A stretch of 64,000 nt of DNA, from NCBI GenBank assembly GCA_039583875.1, contig CM077162.1, forward strand, positions 114,606,589-114,670,588, written 5' to 3'. Both the position numbers and the translations under genes were made by a program. This stretch comes from Platanthera guangdongensis (Eukaryota; Streptophyta; Magnoliopsida; Asparagales; Orchidaceae). The notes under the pieces are model-generated. The model saw only the letters and a list, made by a program, of their open reading frames with translations, was not told the origin of the DNA and did not search any database. Below, piece by piece: positions 10,392 through 22,132 of the stretch (positions are counted from its first letter, which is position 1; each line of letters begins with the position of its first letter).

Positions 10392-12972
10392 TGTCACGAC
10401 CCGTCTCGACAGAAGTCAGAGTGCGCTTCGGGCGGGCCGTGATGCCACAGGCATGGGCGGAAAGAAAGCTATGTCTGCTAAGGCGGATGCAGAGAACACT
10501 GAAAATAATTTTAAAGTAGTTATTTTTGGGGAAAACATGTTTTTTTATTATGCTGAAGCTTTCAAAGTTTTAAATACATATGTATTTTGTAAAATTCATG
10601 TTTTACAGACTACTACTATAATTTTCATGTCATTACGATGCAACAGAGAGTGCACATGCGTTATATTCAGATTCTAGTACATAAATATTTATATAGCCTA
10701 GCAGTTGTCCATGATATCAGAAAAAATGGCTGATTGCAATTATTACATAAAAAATTATTTGACATTAAAGAAAGATAAACATAGAACCTGAAACTTGAAG
10801 TAGACCGGGCTCGAGGACCTGACGACGCTGACACGAAAGCTAAGGCAATTCCAAAACACAAAGGAAAAGCATCAGAACATTGAAATAAACAGAATGAGCA
10901 AAATAAGGTACAGAACAGTAATAGAAGCAGAAAAGTATGAGTACCAGATTCTCATGAAGCAAAACCATCCGGGACAAACAAACAAAAAGCTAAACAGATC
11001 AAGTTAGTTAATTAGACTACTTCGGAGAATAGCCTAAAACTATTCATGTAATAGGTTGTAAGTTGTGATCGATGAAGGGTGTAGGTACTATAACGGACGC
11101 ACATGGCTCACGATCAGATCTGAGTGCAAGTCTTATCGGAAAAGTAATCCTGCTTGCCGTGACCATGCCAACAGACAGATGCCCAGTTAGACGCTACAGT
11201 TCAAGGATTCCCTTACAACCACGGATTTGTTTTCAAGTTTCATATGAGATTATTTATCATATTATTTTATGACAATATTATGAGAGGAAACTTCAGATCG
11301 TGATACAGATTCACGTCAACGAGAAAGATCAGATTGAAAATAAGTTTTACTCAGGTCTTACAATTAGACAGACATCAGAAAGCAGACAGACATCAGAAAC
11401 TAGACATACATCAGAAACTAGACAATTTTCGAGTAAAAAGCAGAGGTAAGTTGAAGTGTATTGGATCGGAGATGTCAAGAATTCACCTAGGTTAACAATT
11501 TTTAGGGCACAGTTATCTTCCAAGAAAAACATGTGTTCACTACCGAGCATGATATCGAATCACCAAACATATATTTGTTATCCATAATTCGTTACAAGTG
11601 TGATTTTCCAATTCAAAAGTGTGTACGGTACGAGCGTGACATAACTCAACCATCTTTAAATCCCTAACCAGGAGTCCTAACAATGATCATTCAAATCTAT
11701 TAATGCTCGTACTCAAGCTTACTATCCTCAATTTATTCATCAAACAAAAATGCAAATCCTCAAATTGAATATCTAATTAACTATCATTCACTAACTCGTC
11801 TCCCAATTACTCAAATATCACTATTTATATTCACAACTCGTGCTAATGTTATCGCGTGAACCTCAAAATAGGAACAAGTCTAATAAATGATTCAATATTT
11901 AAATGTAACTGACAAAACAATCTATCAAAGGTTGATTCATATAAACATGAGATCAGACAAAACAATTAAGTTCAAAGTTTGGAAGAGAGAGGTGATCTCT
12001 ACTTGCCTGAAGGAAGCTGAAATTGGCGGTGGAGGCTAAGCGGCGCAAGAGAAATCAGAAATCCTATTTTGAATCTGCACAAGGGCAAGCAAGAACGTTG
12101 TTGACATAAAGGAATCCAAACGCTCACACAGGCAAATAATCATTACAAAAATTGGAACAGGCGGCTAAGAGATTTACCTCCCTCAAGAGTGAGGGGACGA
12201 GAGATACCACGCAGAAGCGGAGATTTGGCGATGCTTGGGTTAGGGAAAACCCTAATTCGGAGAGGGATTTGCTTCACGAACCGCCAAGGGGCGACGAACG
12301 ATGCTGGAGAACACAAAAATCCAAAGGCTAGACGATTACAAAGGAGCAAAAATCTAAAAAACAAGATCTACACAATAATTTGGAGCCAAATAATTCCCAA
12401 GAAAATTAGGGAACTAAAAAAGATGGAAAAGAGTGAGTTCTTACCCAAGGAGAACAAATCCGGGCTCAAAAAAAAAAGAGGGAAGAAAACCCTAGGCGCT
12501 CTTCTTGCAAAAAACGGCCCAATCGGAGAGGAAGAGGGCTGCCAAGGGAAGGGGAGGCGGCTGCCTTCGCTGCTCGACGAAGAGGAGGCCTTGCCGGCCC
12601 TAGGAGAAAGAGGGAAGGGAGCAGTCGGGCTCTGGAGGAGCAGGAGGCCGCCATCCCTAGCATCGGAGGGGGGAAGCTGTCGACCAAAGCAAGAGGGGGA
12701 GAAGCCGGAGGAGGCGGCGCATGGAGCAGGAGGAGGCGACGACGACCTGCGCGCGGCTGGCTGGAGACGGGAGGCAGAAACCGGCTGGATGCGGGAGCCG
12801 ACGGGATGCGGGAGTCAGCAGGAGCGGCTGGGATAAAACAGATACGGGATCGGGTTGCGGGAATAAAAGAACGAGGGGGGGGGGGGGGGGGGGCTCGGGT
12901 TAGGTAAGAGGAATAGATTAGGTTTTATATTAATAATAATAAATAGTTTTTTTTTAAAACCGGGTTGTTACA
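10392..12972 (-). repeat. 5' LTR of the non-autonomous Tekay-family element
   Basis: It is collinear with 6554-9132 over its whole length with scattered substitutions. It differs clearly at a G-run near 12875-12893, much longer than at the equivalent place in the other copy. The AGACAGACATCAGAA-type tandem repeat is at about 11368-11426. Confidence 0.88.
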
Positions 12973-14822
12973 ACTTCCACCACTTCTTCCTACTCCTCTG
13001 CTTCTGATTCCTACACCACCAGTAACGTCTCCTCTGCTTCTGATTCCTACACCACCTGCCCCCTCCAAACCTCCTATCATTGAAGTTTACACTCATCGTC
13101 CTCCTCGACCAGCTGCCCAGCAACGCTTCCCTCTACCAGTGTGATCTTGCGGCCTGTTGATCCGGCCTCCTCGACGGCCCATCCCTTGGCCAATTATGTG
13201 TCTCTACATCGGCTCTCCCCACCTCTTCTTACCTTGCTCTCTCTCTCCTCTATCTCTATACCTAACTCTGCGCAGGAAGCTCTCCAGCATCCGGCATGAC
13301 GTGCTGTCGTGGATGACAAAATGACTGCTCTGTGGGGTAACCACACTTGGGATCTTGTGTATCCTCCTCCTGGTCATAGTTGTGTTAGCTGCAAGTGGAT
13401 CTTTACAATCAAACATGTCGCGGATGAGACTGTTGATCGCTTAAAGGCTCGGCTTGTGGCACTGAATTTTACTCAATAGTACGGGCTTGATTATGAGGAA
13501 ACATTCTCCCTAGTCGTAAAATTAAATACGCTTTGGGTCTTATTCTCCTTAGTTGTTCATCGCCATTGGCCCCTCCACCAGCTGAATATCAAGAATGCCT
13601 TTTTGAATGACGACCTTCTTGAAACTGACTGCATGCAACAACCGCCCGGGTTTGAGACCACGGGGGAGTCTCGTATTTGTTTACTTCACAAATTCATTTA
13701 TGGTCTCAAACAGTCTCCACAGGCGTGGTTTGGCAAATTCAGCAAAGCTGTTTGTGAGGTTGGCTTCAAACAAAGCTCGGCAGATTACTTTTGGTTTATG
13801 TAATCAAACCCGGACAAATTCCTCGTCACCAATCAACGAGGAATATAATACTTTTGGTTTATGTGGACGATATTCTGATTACTGGTGATGACTCCGCTGG
13901 GATACAACATGTTAAACAACATTTAAATTCTATCTTTCAAATTAAAGATTTGGGAAATCTTCGATATTTTTTTGGACTAGAGGTAGCACGACGACCTAAT
14001 GGTCTTATCTTATCCTAGCTTAAGTATTGCATTGACCTTCTGAAAGATGCTGGTCTCTTGGGTTGCAAACCAGCGGAAATATTGATGGAAGTCAACCATA
14101 AGTTGTGTGCTCAATGATCTGAGGCTGACTCTCTTCTTCCAAATCCAGAATACTATCATCATCTTTTGAGAAAACTGATATACCTAACCGTTACGAGGCT
14201 AGATATATCATTTGCGATTGGAGTAGTTAGTCGGTTTATGCATACCCCACGGGTTTCTCACCATCAGGCAGTGAAATGGATTCTCAGATATCTGAAGACT
14301 GCTCCCGGGCAAGGACTGGTGTGTAAGCTATCTTTCTCCCTTTCTCTTTTTGCATACTCTGATGTGGGCTATGCGGGCTCGTCGGATGATCGACGTTCAA
14401 CTACTGGTTTTTGTACTTACTTTGGAGGAAATCTTATCACATGGCGGAGTAAGAAGCATACGGTGGTTGCTCACTTGTCTGCTGAGGCTGAGTACCGTGC
14501 GATGACAGCGGTTACATCAGAATTAACCTGGCTGGAAAGTCCTCTAATGGATTTGGGAGTTAAATTGTCTGCACCATCGACGCTGTTTTGCGACAGTCAA
14601 GCTGCAATACACATTGCAAAAAATCCCGTGTTTCATGAGAGGACTAAATATATTGAGGTTGATTGTCACTTCGTTCGAGAAAAGGTTCAATCAAAGGAGC
14701 TAAGACTTGAATATGTTCCTGTCTTGGGGCAAGTTGATGTCCTTACCAAGGCATTGCCTTACAAGTTGTATTACCCGTTCTTGTCCAAGCTTGATGCATA
14801 TGACTTGTACGCTCCAGTTCGC
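12973..14822 (+). pseudogene. Copia-1 reverse transcriptase and RNase H, second part of pol
   Basis: RT begins near 13309 (WGNHTWDLV, CKWIFTIKH), continues with LNIKNAFLNDDL and GLKQSPQAW, and has the catalytic LVYVDDILITGDD near 13860-13895. RNase H follows (AYSDVGYAGSSDDRRSTTG, HLSAEAEYRAM, FCDSQAAIHIAKNPVFHERT) and the C-terminal QVDVLTKALP. Stops or frameshifts occur near 13478, 13801, 14016 and 14116; only 14166-14822 is open for long. The first 130 bp hold a tandem duplication of CCTCTGCTTCTGATTCCTAC. A purine-rich GCGGGAGAG at 14821-14829 is the polypurine tract. Confidence 0.88.
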
Positions 14823-14829
14823 GGGAGAG

Positions 14830-15011
14830 TGTTAGATGATATAGGGAAAAATGATATAAATACTCATTTATAAGTCCATTTCGCTTTTCTCCTTTAGTCC
14901 TACATCCTTTGTATATGATTCTTTCTCCTTCTCTTCCCCTATATATTTGTATTCTCTCTTGTATTTTACACATGAATAAGTATCTACAAGGTTTGCCCAT
15001 TGTTTTCTACA
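14830..15011 (+). repeat. 3' LTR of copia-1
   Basis: It starts TGTTAGATGATATAGGG and ends GTTTTCTACA. The next bases ACGTT repeat the left flank, and the LINE frame resumes at once (TTT TAA AGC GGA TCA). Confidence 0.9.
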
Positions 15012-16660
15012 ACGTTTTAAAGCGGATCAAATTAGTCACAAATTGATTATTTTATGACTCGCAAAATGGATAAAATGAATTGTAAGGATTGCAAAGTCAT
15101 ATCAGGAGAAATTTTGACAACACAACATAGGTTAGTAGTGTTAGATGTAAAAATTAAATATAATAAATTTAGGACAAAAACAAAAATGTTGTAAAAAATT
15201 TGGTGGTGAAACTTAAAAAATGGAAAAGCATGTTGCTTTCAAGACGACGGTTATGAAACTAGTTGATGACCCTTATATTGATCCTAATATCTCATGTGAA
15301 GTTATGTCTTTACATTTAAGGATAAGTGAAAATAACGTACTTGGAGTATCAAAAGGTTGTGCGGCCCTAAATAAAGAATCTTGGTGGTGGAAAGTGCAAC
15401 TGCAAGACAAATTGAGGGCAAAAAAGGTCAGTTATAAATCACTCTATGTTTGTAGGAATGATGAAAACTTAGCCAGGTATAAAGTCGCTAAAAGAGAAGC
15501 TAAACAGACAGTAAGTAAAACAAAAGATCAAGCTTTTGAAAAAAATTATAAGCAACTAGATACCAAAGATGGAAAACACGACATATATAAAATTGCTCGA
15601 GCTAGAAACATGAAGCAAGAGATTTAAGTCAAGTAAAGTGCATAAATGATGAGACATATATAGTTTTAATGGATGATGTGGATATTACAGAGCGCTGAAA
15701 AAGATACTTTTATCAACTTTATAATGAAATAAAGTACAATGAATTGAACTTGAAAGAGTTAAGTAAATCAGAGTGTTATATGAACATAACATTTTATTGT
15801 AAAATTCAAGTATCAGTGGTAAAAGATGTTATAAATAAGATAAAAAATGGAATGATGGTTGATTCAGACGATATACCCATCGAAGTATGAAAATATATAG
15901 TAAATGAAGAAATTTTGTGTCTTACATGTTTTTTCAATAAAATACTAAAGTCAAAAAAGATGTCAGACCAATGAAAAGAAAGTATTTTGGTATCTTTGTA
16001 TAAGAATAAAAAAGATATACAAAATTATGTTAGTTACATTAGAATTAAATTGATGAGTCATACCATAAAACAATGAGAACGAGTAACAGAAAGGCGAGTA
16101 AGAAAGGAGACTAACATCTCAAAGCATTAATTTGTATTCATGCTAGGGAGGTCGACAATCCATTTGGATCAAGATATTTTCCGTAATTAGTGTTTTAAAT
16201 ATCTTGGATCGATAGTTCAAAAAGACGGAGATATTGATAAAGATGTGACACATAGAATCAAAGCAGGTTGGTTGAAGTTGATAATCGCGCCAGGGATCTT
16301 ATGTGATCGTAAAATACCATTAAAACTTAAGTTCAAGTTTTATCGTACTATAATTAGACATGCGATGCTCTATGGTTTTGAGTGTTGGGCAGTGAATTAT
16401 GTACATGAGCAAAAAATAGGAGTTATAAAAATGAGAATGCTTAGGTGGATGTGTGGACACATGAATTTGGATAAAATTAGGAATGAATGTATCTGGGATA
16501 AGACACGAGTAGCACAAATTGCAGAGAAGATGCGAGAAGCTCGTCTAAGATGGTTTGGACACGTACAAAGGAGACCATTAGAGGCACATGTTAGACATTG
16601 TGAGAGTCTAATCACTATGCATGTTAAACGTGGGAGGGGTAGACCAATAAAGACTTGAAA
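15012..16660 (+). pseudogene. RTE LINE endonuclease end, RT remnants and C-terminal domain
   Basis: Endonuclease end: SGSN.SQIDYFMTRKM near 15023-15070. A linker region, largely open at 15220-15624, follows (KESWWWKVQLQDK). RT is represented only by its N-terminal side up to FMLGRST near 16137. It then jumps to FKYLGSIVQKDGDIDKDVTH near 16195, so the palm with the YxDD box (a few hundred bp) is deleted near 16165-16190. The C-terminal stretch 16245-16658 is open and typical of plant RTE: KLKFKFYRTIIRHAMLYG, MRMLRWMCGH, RLRWFGHVQRRP. The function would be reverse transcription at the nicked target. Confidence 0.85.
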
Positions 16661-16803
16661 TGGAACTATAAGGAAAGACATGATGTACTTAGGCATTAAT
16701 GAGATTATGACAAAAGATAGAGCACAATGACGACAAAGGATCCTTAGAGCCGACCCCACTATAGTGGGATAAAGGCTTGAGTGTTGTTGTTTTTTGTTTT
16801 TAG
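16661..16803 (+). repeat. LINE 3' tail and right target duplication
   Basis: The block CCGACCCCACTATAGTGGG (near 16751) and the following GTGTTGTTGTT are the conserved 3' end of plant RTE elements. The 14-bp duplication TTTTTTGTTTTTAG occupies 16790-16803. Confidence 0.8.
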
Positions 16804-17689
16804 ACAAGGCCCCGAATCAATTAAAATCTACCAACATAGATAGGTACACATTAACTTGTATACAAAAACCTGACCAATAAAATTTTGGCCCCAAATTTTA
16901 AGCTCTATATATGAAAATTAACTATGGATAGTAATTTTTCACATCATTCCTAGCATGTTAGACATAACATCATGAGTTATAACATGTAAGCCTTGAAATT
17001 TTTACTTGAGTACACTCTCTAAGGATTTGTGGAAAGTGAGATAACATTGTTTAGCCTAAATCCTCACACATAACTAGAGACATATCAAATATACACTACA
17101 TATCATGTAGCACTTAGTAGATAATACTAATAGCTCGGGACACATCATAATCAAGACATACAATGTAAACAATGATTAGCAAGCTTAAATCAGACATTTT
17201 ATTTATTTGTTATGTATCAGAGTCAAGTCATGTATGCACCTTTCTTAAAGAGTTTACCAATTTTTTCTTAAAAATATTTAATACAAGACATAAATAGACA
17301 AACACATAAGATAAAAAAGGATTCAAAAACATGTTTTTATGATTTTTTGGTTTTATCCCTTTCAGATGTTTTTCACTTGTAAAGACACAAAATGGGAACT
17401 AGAGATGTAATGTTAACAAAAACACAAAAAAAAGATAATAAAATAAGCAGTAGAAGATCCGAAGAAAAATCGAGGGTTATCATGAAATTTAGCTACCGCC
17501 AACCTTACTACTAAGGTCGGGCGGTATCAAACAGAGACTCAATTTTTCGGGAGAACAGCCTAGATTTCGTCATTTTTCGCTCCCAATTTTTAGGATTATG
17601 TTTTGAAAAGGTAAGCTCTATCTATTGCAAAAAAAAATATCGAAAAATTTACGGATTAAATCATTTATCCTAGAGATCCAAAACCCCTA
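16804..17689 (-). other. Proximal 3' UTR of copia-4
   Basis: AT-rich sequence lies between the LINE and the end of the copia-4 RNase H reading frame. No gene or repeat was recognised. It joins 2489 once the LINE is removed. Confidence 0.5.
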
Positions 17690-18089
17690 AATCTAAACGA
17701 AGCATAGAGAATCGTGCGTCAGGAAGGGGTTTTGAAAAAATATCCCCAAGTTGTTCGGTTGGGCCAATGAAACCCACTCTCACGTTCTCCTTCTTGATAT
17801 GATCTCGAATAAAGTGATGGCGTACGTCGATGTGTATAGACCGAGAGTGGTGTACTGGATTCTTTGTTAAATGTATGACATTTTTGTTGTCGCACCTAAG
17901 TTCAACGGTTTAAAATGAAAAACCAACGTCTTCTAACGTTTGTGACATCCAAAATACTTGTGCGAAACAACCTCTTACGACGATATATTCGGCCTCGGCT
18001 GTAGAGACAACAAAATTTTATTTCCTACTTGACTATGAAACTAGTGCTGGACCTGAGAAGTGACAAGTGTCACTTATGCTCTTCCTATC
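17690..18089 (-). pseudogene. Copia-4 RNase H (C-terminal end of pol)
   Basis: The minus strand reads DRKSISDTCHFSGPALVS, then VSTAEAEYIVV, then VHHSRSIHIDVRHHFIRDHI and PTEQLGDIF.KPLPDARF. This is the usual copia RNase H order ending in the ADIFTKPL box, here LGDIFSKPL. There is at least one stop after ALVS. Upstream the frame continues exactly at 37153 on the far side of copia-3. The C-terminal position next to a long UTR fits a SIRE element without an ORF in this stretch. Confidence 0.85.
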
Positions 18090-18094
18090 AAATG

Positions 18095-19247
18095 TGTTGG
18101 TATTACCATGGTGATCTGTAAGTGATCAAACATGTGGCATCACTGGCAACGCAATATGAGCCTATGAGGTTGCACATTAAAGCTCTTGAGAAGTTGGAAA
18201 GGTTTGTGTTGGCCCTGCTCATATGTGGTATGAGTGAAGGACCAAGCCTGTGACGTTTTGGATATGGAGGAATTTCATTCCGGGACCTGTATTATGAATA
18301 TAGGTCATCAGGTAATTTGTCGGAAGATTCTAAGGGAAATTTGTCGAGTATAGCTGAGAGGTTTCGACGAATGGTTTGAATTCGTCGAGTATCGTCGTGA
18401 CGTCTCAACGCTTCCTTCTTAGATTCGTCGAGTATTGTCGAGACAACTCAATGCTTCGTCGAGCATCGTCGAGACATCTCAACGCTTCTGTCTTGTATTC
18501 GTCGAGTATTGTCATGACAGATTCGACGAGTTATACCTCGATTCGTCGTATATCACTTTGATACCAGAACGATTTGTCATGTGTCGATTCGTCGAATATT
18601 CACGTGTTAACTCGACGAATAGTTTTGATTTGTCGAATATCAATGTGATACTCGACGAATTTTATTTTGACCGATTTATTTCTTTTAAGTCCGGTTCGGC
18701 GGGTTTTGCTGACATTGATTGGTTCGGTTCAACATATATATAGGATATGTACACCTGAACCGATAAGCAATGATTCATTCCCGACCTAATCAAGTGACGA
18801 CCACTTCTCCCGACGACGGAAGTGTTCCGCAAGTCGCGATAGCCGCTTACTGCCGCCCGACCTCTGCCTTCGCCGGAAAAGGTTTCATGTGCGTCGGATT
18901 CGTCACTGCCACCTCTCCTTGAACGGATCTAGTAGTCCGTGGAGACGTTGAGGGCAAACCTAGTTCCGATCTAGATCTTGTGCGACAAGAGTCTAGGGTT
19001 CTCCGTGCTCGTGTGGATATCCGTAAAGATGTGGACACTATTTTACGCTCGGAACTCCAGTCGTTGCCGTTTGCTGGAATCATTCAGAGCACCTTGGTTG
19101 AGTATAGACTTTATCCCTCAAAAGTAATTTTATTTACTGCATTTACTTCTTGATTAATATTCACTGGAAAAATCCGAACTCTTTTGGGTTTTCTTGTTAC
19201 TTATTTCTGTTGCGCACAAGTGTTGTTACATATATCAAAACCCAACA
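18095..19247 (+). repeat. 5' LTR of copia-3 (1153 bp)
   Basis: It starts TGTTGGTATTACCATGG and ends AAAACCCAACA. It contains an array of TCGTCGA/TCGACGA motifs (about 18337-18660) and a TATA-like CATATATATAGG near 18731-18742. From about 18833 to the end it is collinear with 36730-37152. Confidence 0.88.
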
Positions 19248-19248
19248 G

Positions 19249-19264
19249 TGGTATCAGGGTCAGG
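19249..19264 (+). promoter_or_regulatory. Primer-binding site of copia-3
   Basis: TGGTATCAGGGTCAGG lies one base after the LTR. It is of the initiator-Met tRNA type, with one change from the common plant form. Confidence 0.85.
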
Positions 19265-19957
19265 TTCGTGCGATGCTCATTGTTTCAGAAGTTGTTAAAT
19301 CCATTGCGTGTAGATCTGGAAATTTTAGAAGTGTTCTAAGATGCCTAGATCGGTCAGCGAGACCACCGCCAGGGGCGCTGCCCCTTGGACCCCGTTAGGG
19401 GCTCTGTCCCTAAGACCCCTCCTGGGGCGCAGCCCCTTGGAACCCCGCTAGGTGCGCGTGCGATTTCGTTGTGATATCTTTGTTACTTCTTAACAGTAAC
19501 TGTTCCTCTTGTTGGTTTGTGAAATCAAGTATGTGTTAGATTTTGAATCTCACATAGAGAGACGATCTTGTGTGTAAGTGGAGTTGATGTTGCTCATGTC
19601 CAGTGCATGTAAATTTGAGAATATAGAAAGGTTCTAAATGTTCAGATTTAGCCTAACTCATCAAGTGTTGATGATTTTATTGTGCACAACTGAAATGCAT
19701 TTGGATTATGGATGCTGTTGTATTTTAGTTTGAGGATGTGCACATTGGTTAATTGTTAACCATGATTAAATGTTAATCAAGTATCTAAAATCTCTTATGC
19801 AATATTAAGTATTCAGATGTCTTCTGATGGATGACACGTTTCCTACCTCGATCGATGAAGTGTGAGGTTGTCAAAGCAAGATGCATTAATCTATATTGGT
19901 AAGGGTGGATAATTGTGATATCTCACTGTCGACATCGGGTCAAACTTAATTGGATGA
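19265..19957 (+). other. Leader of copia-3 with GC-rich hairpins, first part
   Basis: No reading frame of interest is present. At about 19368-19452 there are serial self-complementary blocks (AGGGGCGCTGCCCCT, AGGGGCTCTGTCCCT, TGGGGCGCAGCCCCT) separated by short GC-rich spacers. The rest is AT-rich. GATGA (19953-19957) is the target duplication of Tekay-2; the leader continues at 29130. Confidence 0.6.
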
Positions 19958-21958
19958 TGTCACGACCCGTCTCAACAAGATCAGAGTGCGCTTCAGGCGG
20001 GTCGTGATGCCACAGACATTCAGAGAAGAAACATGCCTGCTGAGGCGGAACCAGAAATTCTACAACTAGCTTTTAAATTAGATATTTTTGAAAAGAGTTT
20101 TTAAAAGATATTGATGCGGAAGTTATACATAAATAGTTAAAAGTTGTTGTGCATGCATTTCATTTATAAAGACTATGTCACAAGCGATGCTAAAATGAAT
20201 GCAATTAGTCACAATTGTGGAAAATGCATACATGAAATGTAGTAGTACAAAGTTTCACCCTACAAGTTGTCCTTGATACAAGAGAAAATGTCTGATAATA
20301 ACTAGTACATGAGTAGAAAGAAAAATCCAACAGCAAAAGAAACAAAATACATAGAACCTGCTGATACAATTAAACAAAAGAAACCTCTGAACAAGGCTGT
20401 ATCTGAAAGAAGAAATAGCTCAGGACCCGGGCGACGCAGTCACGAAACCGGGCGGCGCAGTCACGAAACCTAAGGCAAATCCAAACAAAGGAAAGTGCCT
20501 CAGAACATGAATATACATGAAGATTCAAATTAATCTAATTGCACAAGAGTAAGCAGAGGAAACAAGAGCTTAGTGAACCAGTTTTTTTACACGTAGCAAT
20601 CTACTACCTAACAAGTAACCATGTTAAATAAGATGCTTTCAATCTAATGGCCTACTCCGGAGTTTTAGCCTAGCTGTAATACCATAAATGGAAAACATTG
20701 AAGGGTGAAGGTGTTGTCATTTGGTGCACAAGATTCTAGTGTTTGAATTGGCGCAAGGCTTATCAACAACGGTGCTTGCAATGGTTGACTAATGGTTTCT
20801 GTTACCAGTTAGTCAGGCGCTTGACTCGACGCGTCACACCAAACCAACACTCTCCTTTCAATGTTCGTCTAGGATATTAGGCAAATTTCAAGGATTCATA
20901 AATAGTTAGACGGTTCCCGGTTTATAAGAGGCTACTTCATAAACAAGGTGAAGTAAATTAGATCTCATGTTTGCAAGCGAGAGAGAGTCTCTACTTGCCT
21001 TAAGGTGATTTTGAAAGTGCTAGTGACAGCTAAGTGGCGCAGGCGAGGTTAAAGCTTGAGCTAAACCTGTTCGAGGTCAAAAATACATTCCAAATTGAAT
21101 TAACAAGTTTCCTATGTCTGCATATGCGTTTAATAATAGCTCCACACAAAAGGAGAGGGGTTTAGGAGTTTACCTCCCTCGAAAGTGAGGGGAGAAGAGT
21201 CTACCGCGAGGGATCGGGAGTTTTGGCGGCGTTGGAAGCAAGAATCCCTAATTCGGAGAGGTCTTGGAGCGATTCCACCACCTAAATCCGAGGAGATGCA
21301 CCGGAAAACACAAATAAGACTGGATTAGACAAACATACGTTGAATTGACGCAGTTACATCGATTGGGGAGCGAAATTTAGCGTAATAAAATTAGAGCAAA
21401 CTGAAAAATGGGAGTAAGTCGGAGTTCCTTACCCAAGGAGACCAGATTGGGCTCAGTAATCCACGAAAAGAGGGTTTCGAGCGAAACCCTAGGAGACCTC
21501 TCACGAAATCCACCGGTCGGGACGAGGAGGAGCTAGGGTTGCGGAGAAGAACTCTGCCTTTGCTCTCACTGGTCGGAGGAGGTGAAGAGGAAGGGAAAAA
21601 GGGGTGTCCGTCCTCCTTGGAAGCAGCCGGCCAAGAGAAGGTTACTGCGGGAGTTGCCGGCCAAGGGAAGCGTCGGAGACGGCGGGGAAGCAAGAGGAAG
21701 GGGCGTCGGGCCTGGAGGAGGGATTTGCAGGCCACGGGGAGGAGTCTCGGGGCGGCAGGAGGCGCTGGCGGCGGATCCGGGGCTGTCGGGGCGCGGAGAC
21801 GGGAGCGGAGTCGGGGTCATGGATTGCGGATTGCGGGAAATTAGAGTTGGCTCGGGTTCGCTTTATGGGAACGGGGGGGGTAGGTTTAGGTGTTATGAGT
21901 CTTTCTTTATAATATAATTGGATTATTCTTATTATTAAAAAAAATGGGGGTTGTTACA
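19958..21958 (-). repeat. 3' LTR of Tekay-2 (2001 bp)
   Basis: It is bounded by TGTCACGACC and GGTTGTTACA (plus strand), the same termini as the non-autonomous family at 6554-12972. It keeps the segment of about 390 bp (near 20053-20470) that the other LTR lacks. A duplicated GACCCGGGCGACGCAGTCACGAAACC-type unit lies near 20425-20470. Confidence 0.9.
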
Positions 21959-22132
21959 TTCTCCCCTACTTAGGAAGTTTCGTCTCGAAACTTTCCGGAG
22001 AACTCTCTGAATGAGACTAAACAACGAAGTTTCAGATGACATATACTTCAAACAAAAGTTCGCAGGTTAACGCATGAAAGATAGCTATGAAAGATGTTGA
22101 AATAACAAGGAAGACTAAGAGACGTACCTAGA
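21959..22132 (-). other. Polypurine tract and 3' non-coding end of Tekay-2
   Basis: On the minus strand AAGTAGGGGAGAA directly precedes the 3' LTR (21959-21975). The rest lies between the pol stop codon and the tract. Confidence 0.85.

Larger units (their letters stand above)
6554..12972 (-). mobile_element. Non-autonomous Tekay-family LTR element (large LTRs, no genes)
   Basis: Two long LTRs (2579 and 2581 bp) enclose only about 1.26 kb. On the minus strand the order is 5' LTR (right), PBS, short internal region, polypurine tract AAGTAGGGGAGAA, 3' LTR (left). Termini are TGTAACAACC...GGTCGTGACA, as in Tekay-2. Flanks are GCTTC (6549-6553) and ACTTC (12973-12977), a target duplication with one mismatch. 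The LTR pair differs at only a few positions per hundred by eye, so it is young compared with its host copia-1. It would need Gag and Pol from a Tekay-2-like partner. Confidence 0.88.
3456..15011 (+). mobile_element. Copia-1, short-LTR copia inserted in the LINE
   Basis: A complete insertion with LTRs of 179 and 182 bp and a perfect 5-bp target duplication ACGTT (3451-3455 and 15012-15016). Parts in order: 5' LTR, PBS, long GC-rich leader, protease, integrase, [non-autonomous Tekay-family element], RT, RNase H, polypurine tract, 3' LTR. Most of gag is absent: only about 45 codons precede the protease motif. Stops and frameshifts are spread over pol, so it is old and inactive. Confidence 0.9.
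2504..16789 (+). mobile_element. RTE-type LINE, interrupted by copia-1
   Basis: This plant RTE-class non-LTR retrotransposon has its 5' part at 2504-3455 and its 3' part at 15012-16789; copia-1 (with its own insertion) separates them. The 3' end has the hallmark of plant RTE elements: CCGACCCCACTATAGTGGG, then a TTG-rich microsatellite. A 14-bp target duplication flanks the whole. Both coding halves are riddled with stops, and the core of the reverse transcriptase is deleted. Without the insertion it is about 2.7 kb, shorter than a full element. Confidence 0.85.

Noticed and set aside
16245..16807. Minus-strand open frames of 65 and 136 codons opposite the LINE
   Set aside because: They are shadows of the conserved plus-strand RTE C-terminal frame.
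21391..21917. Open frames on both strands with Arg/Gly-rich translations (also 28562-29083)
   Set aside because: They are the GC-rich part of the two Tekay-2 LTRs; overlapping frames on both strands and no similarity to proteins.
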